From positions 48,458,327 to 48,522,326 of the forward strand of contig OY829539.1 in assembly GCA_963691705.1 (NCBI GenBank): a stretch of 64,000 nt of DNA, given 5' to 3'. The notes below the pieces were generated by a model, which had not been told where the DNA came from, did not search any database, and was given only the letters and a program-made list of their open reading frames with translations. A program made the position numbers and the translations under genes. Position 1 is the stretch's first letter, and each line of letters opens with the position of its first letter. Below are positions 1-13,900 of the stretch, piece after piece. The stretch comes from Viola odorata. Taxonomy: Eukaryota > Streptophyta > Magnoliopsida > Malpighiales > Violaceae.

Positions 1-572
1 ATTAAAGATTTGGTTGGTTTCGTGGGAGCTTCTTTTTCCCAGATTTGGCAAGCAATAGCCTGCCATTTTTCTTTGTTCAGTATATATTTGTCTTTGTTTC
101 ATGATATATTAGTTGAACAGTGTATGAATTCTGGAATGTTATTGCCTGTAAGATAAATTGTATGTTTGTTATGAATATTTGCCTAGTTATTAACAAAATT
201 ACTAGTATTTATGTATAATTGGTGAAATTGTTTGTTTGCAAAGTGGAACAAATTGTACGTTTGTGAATTATATTTCTGTTTCATCCATGACAGTCTGTGA
301 TTTGCGACCATAACATTGGCCTTGACTCTTTGGTAGACCATGGTCAATAGCTTGGATGTGGACCGTGTTAACTAATATCTTGTTTGATGTGATTTTTGCG
401 TGATTTTCCACAACCACTTTTGGAGTGCTTGTTAAATTCATGGCTGTTTTTGTTTGAAATATATTAGGAATGTTGTATATGTATATGTTTGTGGATAGTG
501 TTATATAGCACTGATTCAATTCTTTCCAAAAGAATGAGGGATTCATTAACTTTGATTTGTTATTGTATGCAG

Positions 573-3500
573 CATTGGCAAAAGCTCAACAGCTATTACT
601 CGATGAACAAGAAAGAGATTATGTTCTTACCCAAGTTCATGCTGCAAAAGGTTAGTGCTTAAAAATTAGTTTCTCAGTAATGTGTTAGTAATGTATCCAC
701 TATTTTCTCAAATCATAAATTGTTGATAGGTGGTCCATGCTTGTTCTTCTTTATGTTTCTACTGAAAAGTACATCTTGTATGCGTTATGCATGTAATTCA
801 CCAGGTATATTTGGTCCAGTGCTGGGATATAGTCTTCTCAGTATAAGTCGGTATTGCTCCTGGTGGCTTGGTGCTTCTATGGTCACGTGTGAAGCACTTC
901 TTGAAAACTTTGAAACATGGCACTTGCATTAGTGGTGCTTTCTTTCTTTCTTTGAAACTGATTATTTCAACTATGGAGGCACTTACTGTGATTACAATGT
1001 TAACTGCAGAGGAACTTCGAGCAAAACGAAAGAAGCAGCTGAAAAAAGATACAGCCTCTAAGTTAAAGTCATTGGTTGATGAGGTATGTGGGGTTTATTT
1101 ATCTGCTCTTGATGCATTTTGCATTTGTGCCATTAATATAAATCACCGCTCAATGGTTTCACAATAATTTCGGGAGGCAATACTTACATAAAAACAATAC
1201 TCAATAATTACATTCCTTAAAAACAAACACACATATTTTTGTGCTTGTAGCTTAAGTAAGCATAGGCTTTCTTTGAGGAGTGGAAAGATGCTTCATAAGT
1301 TTTTAATGGTTTTTATTTCCTAATATCTGCTGATATTACTATTAGGGTTTCAATTGCCCTTTCCCTTATCTTTCTAAGAAGTCAAAATTATAAATAAAGT
1401 TTGTATAAGATTGTTACACAGTTCTGTTTGAGGAAATAAATATAACATATTTCAGTATATTATGTATGCTAGGTTTTATTTCATTATGATACATGCTAGT
1501 ACAGCGCATCACAATAGTTGGAGAATAACCATTCATTTTTGTGGATCCTCACAGTTCTGAGTTAATAATTGCACACGCCTTTTGGTCAGGGGCAACAAAT
1601 TTTTAAAATACCAGTTTTAGTCCCCTATATTTTATCATTTTTTCAACAAAAAAAAATGTATACTTGACCCCTCCAAAAAAATATTTTTTTTCTCCTTTAC
1701 CCTGTATAGTTTTTCAATTTGGCACCCCCCAAACTTTTTAGTCTAGCTTCGCCACTCCTTTTGGGTCCTAATTGATTCAATCAATGGTCAAAGCATAACC
1801 ATCATCAATCTGCTAATGGAAACTGCAAATTTGTGTATGGAAAACTAAGAACTATTTAAACAATTGTGAAACATAAGTATTGCTTCCTGAAATTTCGTAA
1901 CACTTACATCTTAGAATTTTTTAGGAGCTTAAAACCTTTGACATTCAATTCTGGAAGGCATGGATCGACCAAATTTGGCAATAGTTGATAGATTCAAGGA
2001 AACCGCTCCTTGAATTTCAAGAGTTAAAAGGAAATTTGATAATCACTGTTTAAAGAGAGCATAATCACTCAATAAATCAGAGCTTCCATGGAAACTCTTA
2101 AAAGCTTCAGAATCCAATGAGGTCCATGTGGCTTCATGAGGAAGTCATCCTTTTTTTTTATAAGAGCATAATCACTCAATAAATCAGAGCTTCCATGGAA
2201 ACTCTTAAAAGCTTCAGAATCCAATGAGGGCCATGTGGCTTCATGAGGAAGTCATCCTTTTTTTTTTTAAAAAAAAAAACACCTATTGTGTTTATGTTAT
2301 AGTAGATAGCTTGCAGTATTTCTATCTTGTTGTGCGAGATAAGAAAAATGCTGTGGTAACTTTGATTGAGCTACTGTTTCTGTACCCAACTAAGAATCTA
2401 CTTTCAAAATCGATCAGTAAGTATCTGATTCAAATACTCTTATACTGCTGTTTGGTACAACTTTTTTCATTTATTGTTGCCTTCATGGTTTGTGGCATAG
2501 GGAAAGGAAGTCTGTTCCCTCAGTTTCTTACTGAAGGTCTTGGTTATTTGATGTCGTTTACATATTTATGAATGTCATCATTTAGTGGCTTTGTTATTTG
2601 TTGAAGTAGCATTGCAATTTATAATGAAGTCCTGGTATTCTTGCTTGTTTTGAGAAGTCTGATCATGCATTGGTATTTTGAATTCATTCTCACCTTGTAA
2701 TCATTGCATACTTGTTTGTAAGTTGTTAAGAGGAGGAAGCGACTAACTGTGACATGTTGTGAACTTTTTGTTTTCAACAATGCTCATTCCTGGGATGCGC
2801 TTCTGTTTTTTTCCAACCAACATAAGAATTCTATACCAGCCATCTTGTTGAATTTATACTTGCTTAAACATGGAACAGGGAAAATATGAACAACTGCATG
2901 AACAATCTGAGGAGTTCCAGCAAGAGCTAAAGTTGAAGGTTCGACAAATACTAATTGATCAAGAATGGAGGAGAAGGAAAATGAGGATGAGGGTATGCTA
3001 GAAGCTCAGTCCTTTTCATTCTGGCTGTGAGGTTTTTCATTGTTTTGTTTTTAAGTTTCACACTTCGATTAATCCCCCCCCCCACCCCCCCCCCCCCCCC
3101 CACCCCCCCCCCCCAATGTAGATATCAGAAGAGGAAGGTAGATTAAAGAAGGATGAGGAAGAGCAAAAGGAAATGTGGAAGAGAAAGCGCGAGCACGAGG
3201 AGCAGTGGGAAGGAACAAGAGAAAACAGGGTTTGTATCTTGCTTCCTTCTGTTCATTTATTTTAATCTGACTCTCTGCTTCTTTAGTAAGATTAAAAAAA
3301 GAAAAGAAAAATACTGGTTTCTGTAAAGTTCTGATCCTTACCTTAGTTACCTTAAGTTTTTTCATGTCACAAACTGCAGTCGTAGCGTTAGACTATTATA
3401 TTTATCTTATGGTATCAATACGGATCTTGTCAATGCTTCGGCTCCATTGTTTGTGTGCCATCAGATAATGCTATTACTGTTATTATTTTTAGTATCGTAC

Positions 3501-3767
3501 GACTCAAATCTATATTTGATGCAATTTTTCCTAATTTTATCATCAGGTTTCAAGCTGGAGAGATTTCATGAAGACGGGGAAGAAGGTGAGGACACTTCTT
3601 TTGTTTCCCTCTCTTTTGGAACGCTTTTTATTTTATTTTAAGTGAAATTCAACTTTTATTTATTTTTATTTCGTCTAAAGGGTAAAAAAGGAGAGATTAG
3701 GCCACCTAAGCTCAAGACTGAAGATCCCAACAAATCATATGTGCAGAGGCCTGTAAAGCGAGGTTGA
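573..3767 (+). CDS. DNAJC8/SPF31-like J-protein, C-terminal part (5' end outside window)
   Basis: Six exons read as one frame: 573-650, 1010-1083, 2879-2992, 3122-3229, 3547-3585 and 3681-3767 (TGA 3765-3767). All have AG acceptors and GT donors. The peptide is highly charged: KKQLKKDTASKLKSLVDE, then a helical stretch with QEWRRRKMRMR, then EEQWEGTRENR, SSWRDFMKTGKK and a C-terminus ending PNKSYVQRPVKRG. This is the conserved C-terminal half of DNAJC8 (SPF31), a nuclear J-domain protein found with spliceosomal factors. The J domain with its HPD motif is not in the window; bases 1-572 look intronic, so the start lies to the left. The 1.8-kb intron 1084-2878 holds a 107-bp tandem duplication, and intron 2993-3121 ends in a long C tract. 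Assignment rests on motif order over about 165 residues; the role in splicing is family knowledge. Confidence 0.9.
2055..2268. repeat. 107-bp tandem duplication in J-protein intron
   Basis: Two head-to-tail copies with period 107 begin near 2055 and 2162. Both contain GAGCATAATCACTCAATAAA and end in GAGGAAGTCATCC followed by a T run. Only small differences are visible (for example GAGGTCC versus GAGGGCC and the T-run length), so the duplication is recent. It lies inside an intron and contains no exon. Confidence 0.9.
3074..3114 (+). repeat. Homopolymeric C tract acting as polypyrimidine tract
   Basis: A run of 41 bases is all C except for A at 3084 and 3102. It ends seven bases before the exon at 3122 (CAATGTAG acceptor). 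It therefore occupies the place of the usual U-rich polypyrimidine tract of this intron. Confidence 0.9.
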
Positions 3768-4920
3768 TTGGCCGGCTGGGTAGCATCTAGAGGTATGATG
3801 CTGAAATTGTGATTACAGTCCAAGGAGGCCTTGGAGTTAGATACAGGTTGGGGCATGAAACTTTGAATCAATCTACGTCTTTGCCTGTAGTACAAGCATA
3901 ATCATCACTTTCGCCTAGAAGCTGGTTTTGGGCATTGTACTGAACATTTTATTAAGTTAACGAAAGTCTTTCTATTGTAGATGAATTGGTCACATTCTTA
4001 TGTTTGCAGATCTATAACAAAAGGTTTCTTTCATAAAAGTTACTTAGTTTCCCACCCGATACTTTCAATCCGTAGAAAGAACCCTAAACTTAAAAATGAA
4101 CTTTGATTTAGGCCCCTAACTATCTTGTAATGCAACTTTAGAATCTGTAATCCTGATTTTCAATAACGCTTGTCTCCGGTTCTGGTAAGAAAAAACAAGA
4201 ATTGCTTGTAGGGATTTTTTCCGTCAAATCAACTACAACATAGAGGATGCAGCTAAGCACCCCATGAGCTAGACCCCAGGTCTTTCGACGCAGAAAACCA
4301 AAGAAAAACCAATCTGACATTTCTCCAAATTCGTTAGCGGCCAAAAACAGTTTCTAATCTTTCACACAAATTACATTGTACAAAAAAGACAGGAAACTGA
4401 GGGATTACACAACACCTCTATGATACATGGAAGCTCACAGTTTTTTCTTTTTTGAACACATTATATCTCACCATCACATGTAAGGACCTGATATCCCCCC
4501 TAAACCAGGTTAAAAAATATAATCATATATATTGATTAAGCCTAAAACGAGAAACGGGAAAAAAATTGTGAAAACTAATGTGGACAATACCCCAGCACCA
4601 CCAACGCACTGAAATAAACAAACCTTCTCTTCTAGTTGCTTGTGCCTGAATATACGAAGGACAGACGGTCGATAACTGCAATTTAAGCACAATGATGTGA
4701 ACCTACCCCTGCCGCCGGCAACTGGCTTCTCAAACTTGCAATTTTAGCACAACTATCTTCACCTCAACTCCTGCCATTTATGCTGTGTTACGTAACAAAT
4801 TCTTAAAGCTTTCCTGGAACAACGATCACAAGTTTGAGAACTCTCGGACAAGGCATCTTCCTCTATGGGATACCGGAAAGCCAAGGCGGCAGTATCAATA
4901 CGAAAGGAGAATTGGAAATA
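3768..4920. other. Convergent 3' regions between J-protein and BSL genes
   Basis: This 1,153-bp stretch lies between two stop codons facing each other (TGA 3765-3767 on +, TAG 4921-4923 on -). It should hold both 3' UTRs and polyadenylation signals. I see no exon, RNA gene or transposon end in it; open frames here are short and lack coding character. Confidence 0.6.
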
Positions 4921-7900
4921 CTATATCCAAGCAAGAGAGCCCCGGTCAGTAGCTACTTGAGGACGGCCTCTCGTTGGCGTTGGAGGTCTATTAGCATTTA
5001 ACTCCTGTTTTTATTTTAGATGCATAAAAAATAAATAAGAAACAGTAAGATGATATGAATTAGAATTCATTCCATGTATAAGGAAAGACCAAAATCATCA
5101 AACAATAAGAATTTCAGAATTCAAACAGCACCTGCATCCATGTATCTTCAATATGGCGCTCAGGGGAAGTTTCAGGTGATGATATTGCTGGTGGCAAGGG
5201 ATGAATAAGTTTCGGAACCACCACTAGATCTCTCCCCAAAACTAGAATTGCACCTGCATTATTTGCAGTACCTAGATACAGCCAAAAGAGAACTTAAATC
5301 CACTAAACCGCAGGTGGATGATTAAATTTAAACCAACAGAAAGTGCATACCACAGTAATTGGTGGCCGAGAAAAGTGTAATAAGATGTCCCTGTGCAAAA
5401 CGCTCAAAGCCATCCATCACACATTCATGGGCTCTCACAATCAACTGAAGATCATTGTTGTTACAAAATTCCATAACTCGATCAGGCTGCAAAAAAAAAA
5501 AAAAAAAAACCATTATTGATGAAAAAAAACCAAAGAAACTACCACAAGAAGAATCATGGTAGTGCATAAATCAAGACCATAGTTCACATGTTCAGGACTG
5601 ACTGAACAAATGACCTATATAGACAATGAAGACTTAAAAACTCCAATTTAAGAGTAGCATTCAACAGCAGTAGATGAACAAAAATCAAGAACGGTCTATT
5701 AATTTAAAAAAACTTAAGAAACTCATTTGAGTTCAAAATATAATTAACAAAGTGCTATATCACCAGGACAACAAATAGATAAATATATAAGACATCTCCT
5801 CTATCTGCACTCACCCCAAAGGTGACCAACCCAGGGCCTCTAGCATTTGGTCTCAATCCCTCCACACTGTCATTTTCTGTAGGATCAGACCTAAGGCAGA
5901 ACAAATAAAGAAAAAGTCATTTCAGATTAATAGATAGATAGATTGAGAAGAACATACACAAGCACTTACCATAACAAATCCATGAGCACTATGGATCCAG
6001 CTTCCATGGTAATTGGACGCTGAAGATTCTCAATCTGTTCCACATGATTTATCGAGCGGCCAATACCACCATGCATACAAATGATTTTCTTTTCAATGAG
6101 CGCCGCTAGTGGAAGCCAATTGAACAGACGATTTATCCGATGCCAAACCCAAATTCCATCCCTCTCCCCCTGATCGACAAGCCATTCAGATAGTGACTAA
6201 ACCAGCCAATAATAACAATTAGATTGTTTTTTTGGTGCATCTAAGACAATACCATACGCTCGATGCACTCGATCCGGAAGCCAAAAAGGGCATTGATGTC
6301 TGCAGCTTCATGGTTTCCACGGATTAGATGTACATTGAGGGCATACTCAACCTACAATATTGAACCATCAAGATATAAAACAGTTGAAAATGAGCAAGAG
6401 ATCTTTTTTTTCCCACATGGGATAAAATTTATCTAGCTCCGAAGTCATTTCATAGGACAGCACAGAACTTCCACATACCTTCAAAGCAAGGAGAAGAGTA
6501 ATGGTCTCCAGGCTATGTTGACCTCGATCAACGTAATCTCCTAAGAACAGATAATCGATATATCTGGCAGCCATAAAAATAAATAAATTAGCTTCATCTA
6601 GAATAATTAGCATGTAAAATCTTTGCATATGCAAATTTTGCCTCCATTTCTGTGGGTGTACGGGCATGGGGACATCTAATCAATATACACTAGTGCATGA
6701 ACAATATACATAAAGGTGAATCAAACTGTAAAGAGAGTACATATACACTATTCTCTAGCCCCCACACTTCCTATTTTCCACCCGCTCCCAAGGGCCAATC
6801 TTTTTCCTGCAGATGAAGGCTTAAGTATAGATTATATACTCCCAAGTAAGGGTTCTGGCAGCATAATTTTTTAGGCCTCCCATTAATTAGACACTGTATT
6901 TGTACATCTCACATGCAAGGTGGAACCGTCCTTCTGAGAACCCAAAGATTGGCCTCAAACATTGTGAAATGCGACAAACAACTAATCAATCGAAGTTTTT
7001 CTAGATGGGTATTAATTTTGGCATGGTTTTTACAGAGAGAAACACCATTTCAAATCCCTCTTCCTTGGTTTGTACCTTTTCTTAAAGAGTAATATGAAGA
7101 GAAATTAAATTCTGTTTCTTTCCCTTCCCTCTGTGACATCAGAACACATGGATTCAGCAGGAAAAAATGAGTTCAAGTGAGTTTAAGATATCGAGAAAGA
7201 ATTTAGTCATGATTAAATTGGACACGAATGGGGAAGCTCATTATGAAAATATTTGATTGGCCATGCAAATATCTATAAGGCAGAGAATTTGAAGTTGACT
7301 TCATGATATGAGAGTGGCAAGGTAAAGTTTCATAGTTATGAGGTTGACAGCATGCTATTTGGTTTATGGGTTAACCATTAGACTAAGTAAGAGTTGGCCT
7401 CTCAAAAATTCATTAAATATCCAGAAGCATGTAAAAATATGAAAGAGGACAAAGAATATGCTTACGCTATGTCACCAGCTGTTGAAGGTGAACCATACTC
7501 ATCAAAAAGGCGCATCAGATCCCCAAACTGCCCGTGCAAATCGCCAAATATCTTGATAGGAGCCTTCAGCTGTAAGACACTTGGTTCGCTAGTAAATATC
7601 CTTTCAGCACTGTCACAAAGATCTGCTATTTCATTGCAATCTAAGAAAAATTGTCGGCGAACTGGTGGTTTCCAGCCACGAGGCTTTAAAAGATGTGCTA
7701 TAACCTGGGATAATGAAAGAGTGCACCATTAAAGAAAGAAAATCAGGAATTACAAAGAATAAGCTCACCTGTAACAATTTAATATTACAAGACCAAACAA
7801 AAAGAAAGGAAAAGCTAGAGCCACACAAATGAGTGAATAATACAAATTTAGGATTGTCCCATCCCCTGAAATGTGAAACTTGAGTTGGCAATATGAACAT

Positions 7901-10900
7901 ATGTGCTGTAATTAAAATTTTCTAAAAGCTTTCACGTCATAATAAAAGTCAAACAGCATGACTAATCAAAATACAACAGACAATAACAACTTTATGCATG
8001 GTACCCATGCAACCCAGTTCAAGGTGAGATTCAGAAAAAAAAGGACAATAGCAACCCTTTAAAGGGAAACCCCACATCACACTGAGGATAACATCATATT
8101 TCATCCATAATACTAATTCAGTACGTAGGAAAGGCTTTTCAGCTGCAAATTTACATTTACAACCAAATAAAAGAACATGTGGTATTATAAAGTGAAGCAG
8201 AATGGGTAAGCAAAAAATCACCCAAGATTACTACACACCGAATTACTTAACCAGAATGGCTAATTGATGAGATGTGATGCTTTATGTTCGATGTGATCCC
8301 CGCAACATGTGCATACACACATGGGTGTGCATGTGTGCCTGCTGTATAAATACGCTACGCAACCTAGCAGGCATTTATGGTGACACGAAATAACATGTCA
8401 ATGAAACAAGACTTCCATTACCTTTTTCGGAACACTGTTGATGGACATTTGTCGATCTAGTAGCTTTCTGGCTGCAGTTGCATTCTCTGGGGTCCCATGG
8501 CTGACCCGCCTGCCTTCATTTTCAAACTGATCAATTGAAAGCTGTCTTACCATGCCACCTAAAGCTCCACCGGTCTCTGCCGCCACTACAACCTAAGAAT
8601 GCATATTAATTAAAATAAAATGAGATAACTTTCAGTGCAAACATCCAGCCAAATTGCGACTTTACATTCAAAATTATAATGAAAAACCATACTTACAGCT
8701 CTGTGATGTAGCCGAACTCCAGCTGGAGCAATGTTATTTGATCCAGCAGAATCAGGTTTGATCAATGTAGATATTTGTTTCCCACTAGGGGTAGCCTCAG
8801 CACCACGATCCCTATCTGGCAGCTCAACTTCACCATTTACCTGCCGTGCCTTAGCAGCAGCTAAAGTGGCACTGATAGCCTCAGCTTCAGCAGCTGATGC
8901 TTCAACCAGATACTCCACGCCTTTGCTCATTCTCCTGCATATTGATACACATCCAGCAGCTGTTAAAAATGAATTTCAAGGGATCCACCACTTGCACCCA
9001 ATCAAAATGCAAACAACGATTTGATTGCTAGCTTACCGGGGTCCTGGGAGCAAGGCATTTTCTGTGCTAATGTCTGTGTACATATCACCATTTACTGGGG
9101 GTGCTACTGGATTGCCCAGAATAACAGAACCATCAGGCACAGCATCAGGCACGGGTTGCCTAGTTCTGTCATCAATAAATCCATATCTTCCAGTTATCCG
9201 ACCAGCTTGTAAATTGGCTGCAGCTGCTGCAGCATGTGAAGCAGCACTAGTCGTTTCAGCAGCTGCCAGGTCTTCGGCAACAAGTAGATCATCAAGCAAC
9301 ACCCCTGTAGCATAAGCATAAGAGATAATTACAATTCAATCAAAGTTATGAGTAGTGAAATAGCTAGGATAGCATGACACAATGATAACATGACCTCTAT
9401 GGTCCATGATCTAAGCAAGCTTCGAAATGCAATACCACAGATTGAGCACTTAGAACCCCTTACACTGGGGACTACATTAACTGCTGTAGAGTAATTAATT
9501 CTGTCTCAATATGATACTTCAAGTTACATGTTTTTACTATCAATTATGCGTGATCCAGCAATATTCATCTTTGAGAGGTTAACATATTTGAAATTTTTAA
9601 ATGTTAGACTTAACTTAAGCCATTGCAATCAGCATCAGAAACCTGTTGGAAAAGCCAATTGAAATCATCTATCATGTGATTGAGAAGCAACTAAACACTT
9701 GGATTCTTTTTACCATTAATATCAGGACTTGGTTTATTTATAGATTTGTTAAATGGCAATATCTTTCCTGTCTCACATTACTAGGTCACTAGGTGTCACA
9801 TCTCTTCATAAGATATCAAAACAATTCTATTTATCAGAACATATAACTGTTTATACCGATTGGTGGCAATTGGCTTCTTAATAGCAAAGGAGCAATTGTA
9901 TGCTACTACAATAAATAAGTAATTTTTCTCATACCACCACGTAGTCCACCATAAATAAATATCAAGTCACCAATTGCAGCAGCTGCATGCCGACAGCGCC
10001 TTGTTAACTCGACTGCAGCATCGCCACCAGCAGCATCAGCGCTGTATCTACCAGTCCTTGGACTGGTAACGACAGATTTTGTATCACACCAAACTCCTGC
10101 TGCAGTATCCAACACTACATACAGAAACAAAAGGAAACAGAAAAGAGGAATTTCTGAGAGTTCAACCACAAAAGTCTTACTATCCAAACAAGCCATCATT
10201 AATAATTAGTAGCAACCATCATGTCATTGGCCTCATGCTTTTCCATCTTTTGACTGATATGTGAAATAGGTATCACTATGCACATACATGCATTGCATAT
10301 GAGAATAGTTATCTTATAGACACCATAAACAGGAGAAATTACGTCTGGCTACAAAAATGAACCGGCTTTAAACCCACACAAGCCAACCAGTCATCTCATC
10401 TGCCAAGCATTTGAATATTCTATCTCCAATAAATTTAGACCCTTTCAATTCAGAGCAATCATCAAAATCAAAATTTAATCCAATATATGAGAGCAGAACC
10501 CTTAGTATCTATAAGTTCCACACATCCTCACTTCTCTCAAGCCCTCCATACAAATGTAAGTCCACTGTTCATATTTCATGGAATTTTAGAGTCAAAAAAT
10601 TTATTTGAATCTCCCCACATCAAATTTTCTCTAGACCCATAAGTAAATTTCAAATTTGAAAGTTAAGGACTTGTCGAATAAAGCTTAGAACAAATGAGTT
10701 GAGGATATAATGAGAAATTAAGAGCCAAATACTCCTCGTACTTTCCATGCGGCAATGTGGGACAACCTAAAAAAAGAAATTGACAACATCTGTGAAATGA
10801 GTGGAACTATAATATAAAATACAGAACCAAATAGAGTTGTATTCCTTGTGATTCCTGAAACCCAATTTGGATGGTCCATGTATAACCCCTTCTTCATAAC

Positions 10901-13900
10901 ATAACATGGGTAAGAGTCCTAAAGCTTGCAATCACTACGGTCAAGTACCTGCAACACTTGATGAATCTTCAACCATGCGACCACCACCAAGTGCCCCTCC
11001 AGAGACATGGAGCCTTGCATTGACGAAGACCTAAAGGTACACCATCTATGAGTAATCAATTATTCTGTACATAGTCAAATTGAGGAGAATAAAATTAAGG
11101 AAACCAAAACCCACCGCTGCATGCTGATATCTTGGAGATGGAGAAACCCCAGGAGCAATTGCCCATTCCCAGCGACCGTCTCTATGTTTAGCAAGTCCAT
11201 ATGCACTTGCCAGCGGCTGTAAAAACAATCCCAGCTATGGTAAAAACAAGAAATTTCTCCACTTCAATTTCAAATGAAATAAGGTAGAAATGAAAGAAAA
11301 TATTCAATCGGCTGGCCCAGCATTGAGATTGTAAGAAGGTAACAAATTTAGTCTTCTCTTACATAAAAGCGAAAAAATTACAAAGCGATCGAATGTTCAC
11401 GTCAAACCCATTCCAATTCATTAAAGAGGAAACAGGGAGTTCAAACAAACTGGCAAGGAAAGAGAATAAAACCAACAACCAATCAAATGGCAAATAATAA
11501 ATCATGGGCCCTTAAAAACTTAAAGACTTATACCAGACACATCATTTTACTCTAAAACGTGCTTCCGCTACCCCCACACTCTACCACACAGACTCCCAAC
11601 AAACCTTATCAATGTCACAGGTGCTGTGGTTGAGCTCCCAAGAAATTAGTAGAAAACATAATCACAAACACATGAGGATTAAGAATTTATTCTATACGCT
11701 AAGACAATTGCTGACAGTACTATTCGACAAAGTTTTGTTTTCAATTTTCAAATCTATTAAAACCGCAATAAAGATTACCAATTCTATAAAACTTAACACT
11801 ATGCAAAATAAGACTTTTAACTCACCACGCTGTTTGCATCTCTACCTCCACAAAGAAGAAGAAGACCATCTGAGCGTGCACTTGCAGTCGCATACCTAGT
11901 AAAAATACAAACAATAAAGAAAGCCTTAAACTTTACAAACTACCATAAGCTTTGACAAAATAACGTGCAGGGAACAATTATGAAAAATTAACAAATGCAG
12001 CTTGTGACACCGATGCTCTAAATTTTGCAGGGTGTTATCTTTATGAAAAATTAAACTATGGAACATTCAATCATTGCCTGAAACTGTGATGACCTGTGAT
12101 TAAACATCATCCATGATGCAACAAATTTACAGTTGCCAGAATAGCCCCAAAATGTGGAACAATCAAATAACCACTGATAAAGGCACATTAGTCAAGTCAA
12201 ACACAACAAAGTTGATCATACTTAATGCAATCAGAACACTATTACTTTATTGTTATTTTATTCAATTTTGTAATTTAACTTTCTTTACCATTATTTAATA
12301 CTTTTGCGGAGCAAAACACCAATACAGCCAAAAAAATACTGATTGGAGAGCCATATCAGAAAGGACAAAGTAAATTTTTTGAAGTGCACACCACTTGGTA
12401 GTTATTGTTATTGTTAACACTAGATGGATACTGTTTGATCCAAAGAATGTTTTGCAAGTAGAAATCCAGCAAAAACACAAACTAGCCCCTTTTTACAAAG
12501 AATATAATTGTCAAAGGACCACATTAACCAGAGGTAAGTAAATATTTGTTCACTAATGTTTATGGGCAGATGTTCATACATGGCACTAAGAGAAGCCATA
12601 CGGAAGTCCCTTTGATAGACAACCATAGGGCCATTAACACATTCGCATCAGAAAGAGAGGAGGTCTTACATGCATGGTGGTGGACCCTCCCCTTCTGGTT
12701 CCAACTTACGCCATTCGTAGGGCTTGGCAGCTGTGTCCAAGGCCCATACATCGGATAAAGGGCGCTTACCTGAAAATTGAAGACCAAACATTAGTCTAAG
12801 ACACAAGGCATATTTGAACAGTTGCAAACATGAATACTCGCAACAAGACTTGATGACTTAATTTTCAACTCCATGGACATGAGATGAAAAAGATTCAGCT
12901 GCAAAGTGCCTCACCGTCATTTCCTCCAATAGCCATGAGATACCTCTGACCCACCAAAGCCATAACATGTCCATATCGTGGCCCTGGCCCAGGGCCTTGA
13001 ACAACAACTCTACGTGAAAAAAAAACACCCATATATTAATAACACAATCCCGTAACAAATATAGAAGACTGTGTACTCACATGATTAAAAATCATACCTA
13101 TGCCATCGTGGACGTTGCTGTGTGAGGTCAAGTACATGAAGGTCCTCAGCAGACAAACCAGCTGGACCTATTCCTCCCTGGTAAATAAATGCAAGATTCC
13201 GTCCTTAACTGATATATAACTGGGGACAAAGACAACCACACACTACTGGATAAAGAGTCAAATTTATGGAGCACTTTGCAGTATGCTAACCTGAATAACT
13301 ACCATAGTCCCCACAGCAGTTGCCACATGAGCAGCCCTAGGTGTCGGTGGCTCCCCAAAAGGTGTAATCCTGGAACAAAAGTTCCAAATAATTACATAAA
13401 TGGCTATGACATTTAACTGGGTTAAAAGCTCTCTTCCTACACTAAACTTACCGAGACCATTTATTGGTTAACACATCATAGCAGTGAACATCAGCAGTTG
13501 CACCCGCTAGTCCTGCAATTCAACCAAATTGTAAAGAAAAAAAACTCAGAGCACATAAAATTTTCCCATGGGTCTTCAAAGAGAAATCTGACAGTTAGTA
13601 CTAGTCTATACAAGAAATCTAGTCTGGAAAAACTGTAACAAATAAATTTTCCATTAAATAAACACAACTGAAACTAGCAAACTTAACAACTATGACTAGA
13701 GGGGGAAAAGGTTGCTTAAAAAATGAAAAGTTGCTAGAAGACTAGAATCTCTAAGCATACATAGTGAACAGTGTAATCGCTGTTATCGTCAATAAAGCCA
13801 GAACCCAATGCAACTTGAACAGAAATTAAGCACCAAACCATGAATTTCAAATAGTTGTATGGTTCTTAGCAGGACTTAAGAAACACTGGGCTCATATCAT

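Noticed and set aside
8731..9315. Plus-strand frames of about 97 codons
   Set aside because: They are antisense to BSL exons 11 and 12.
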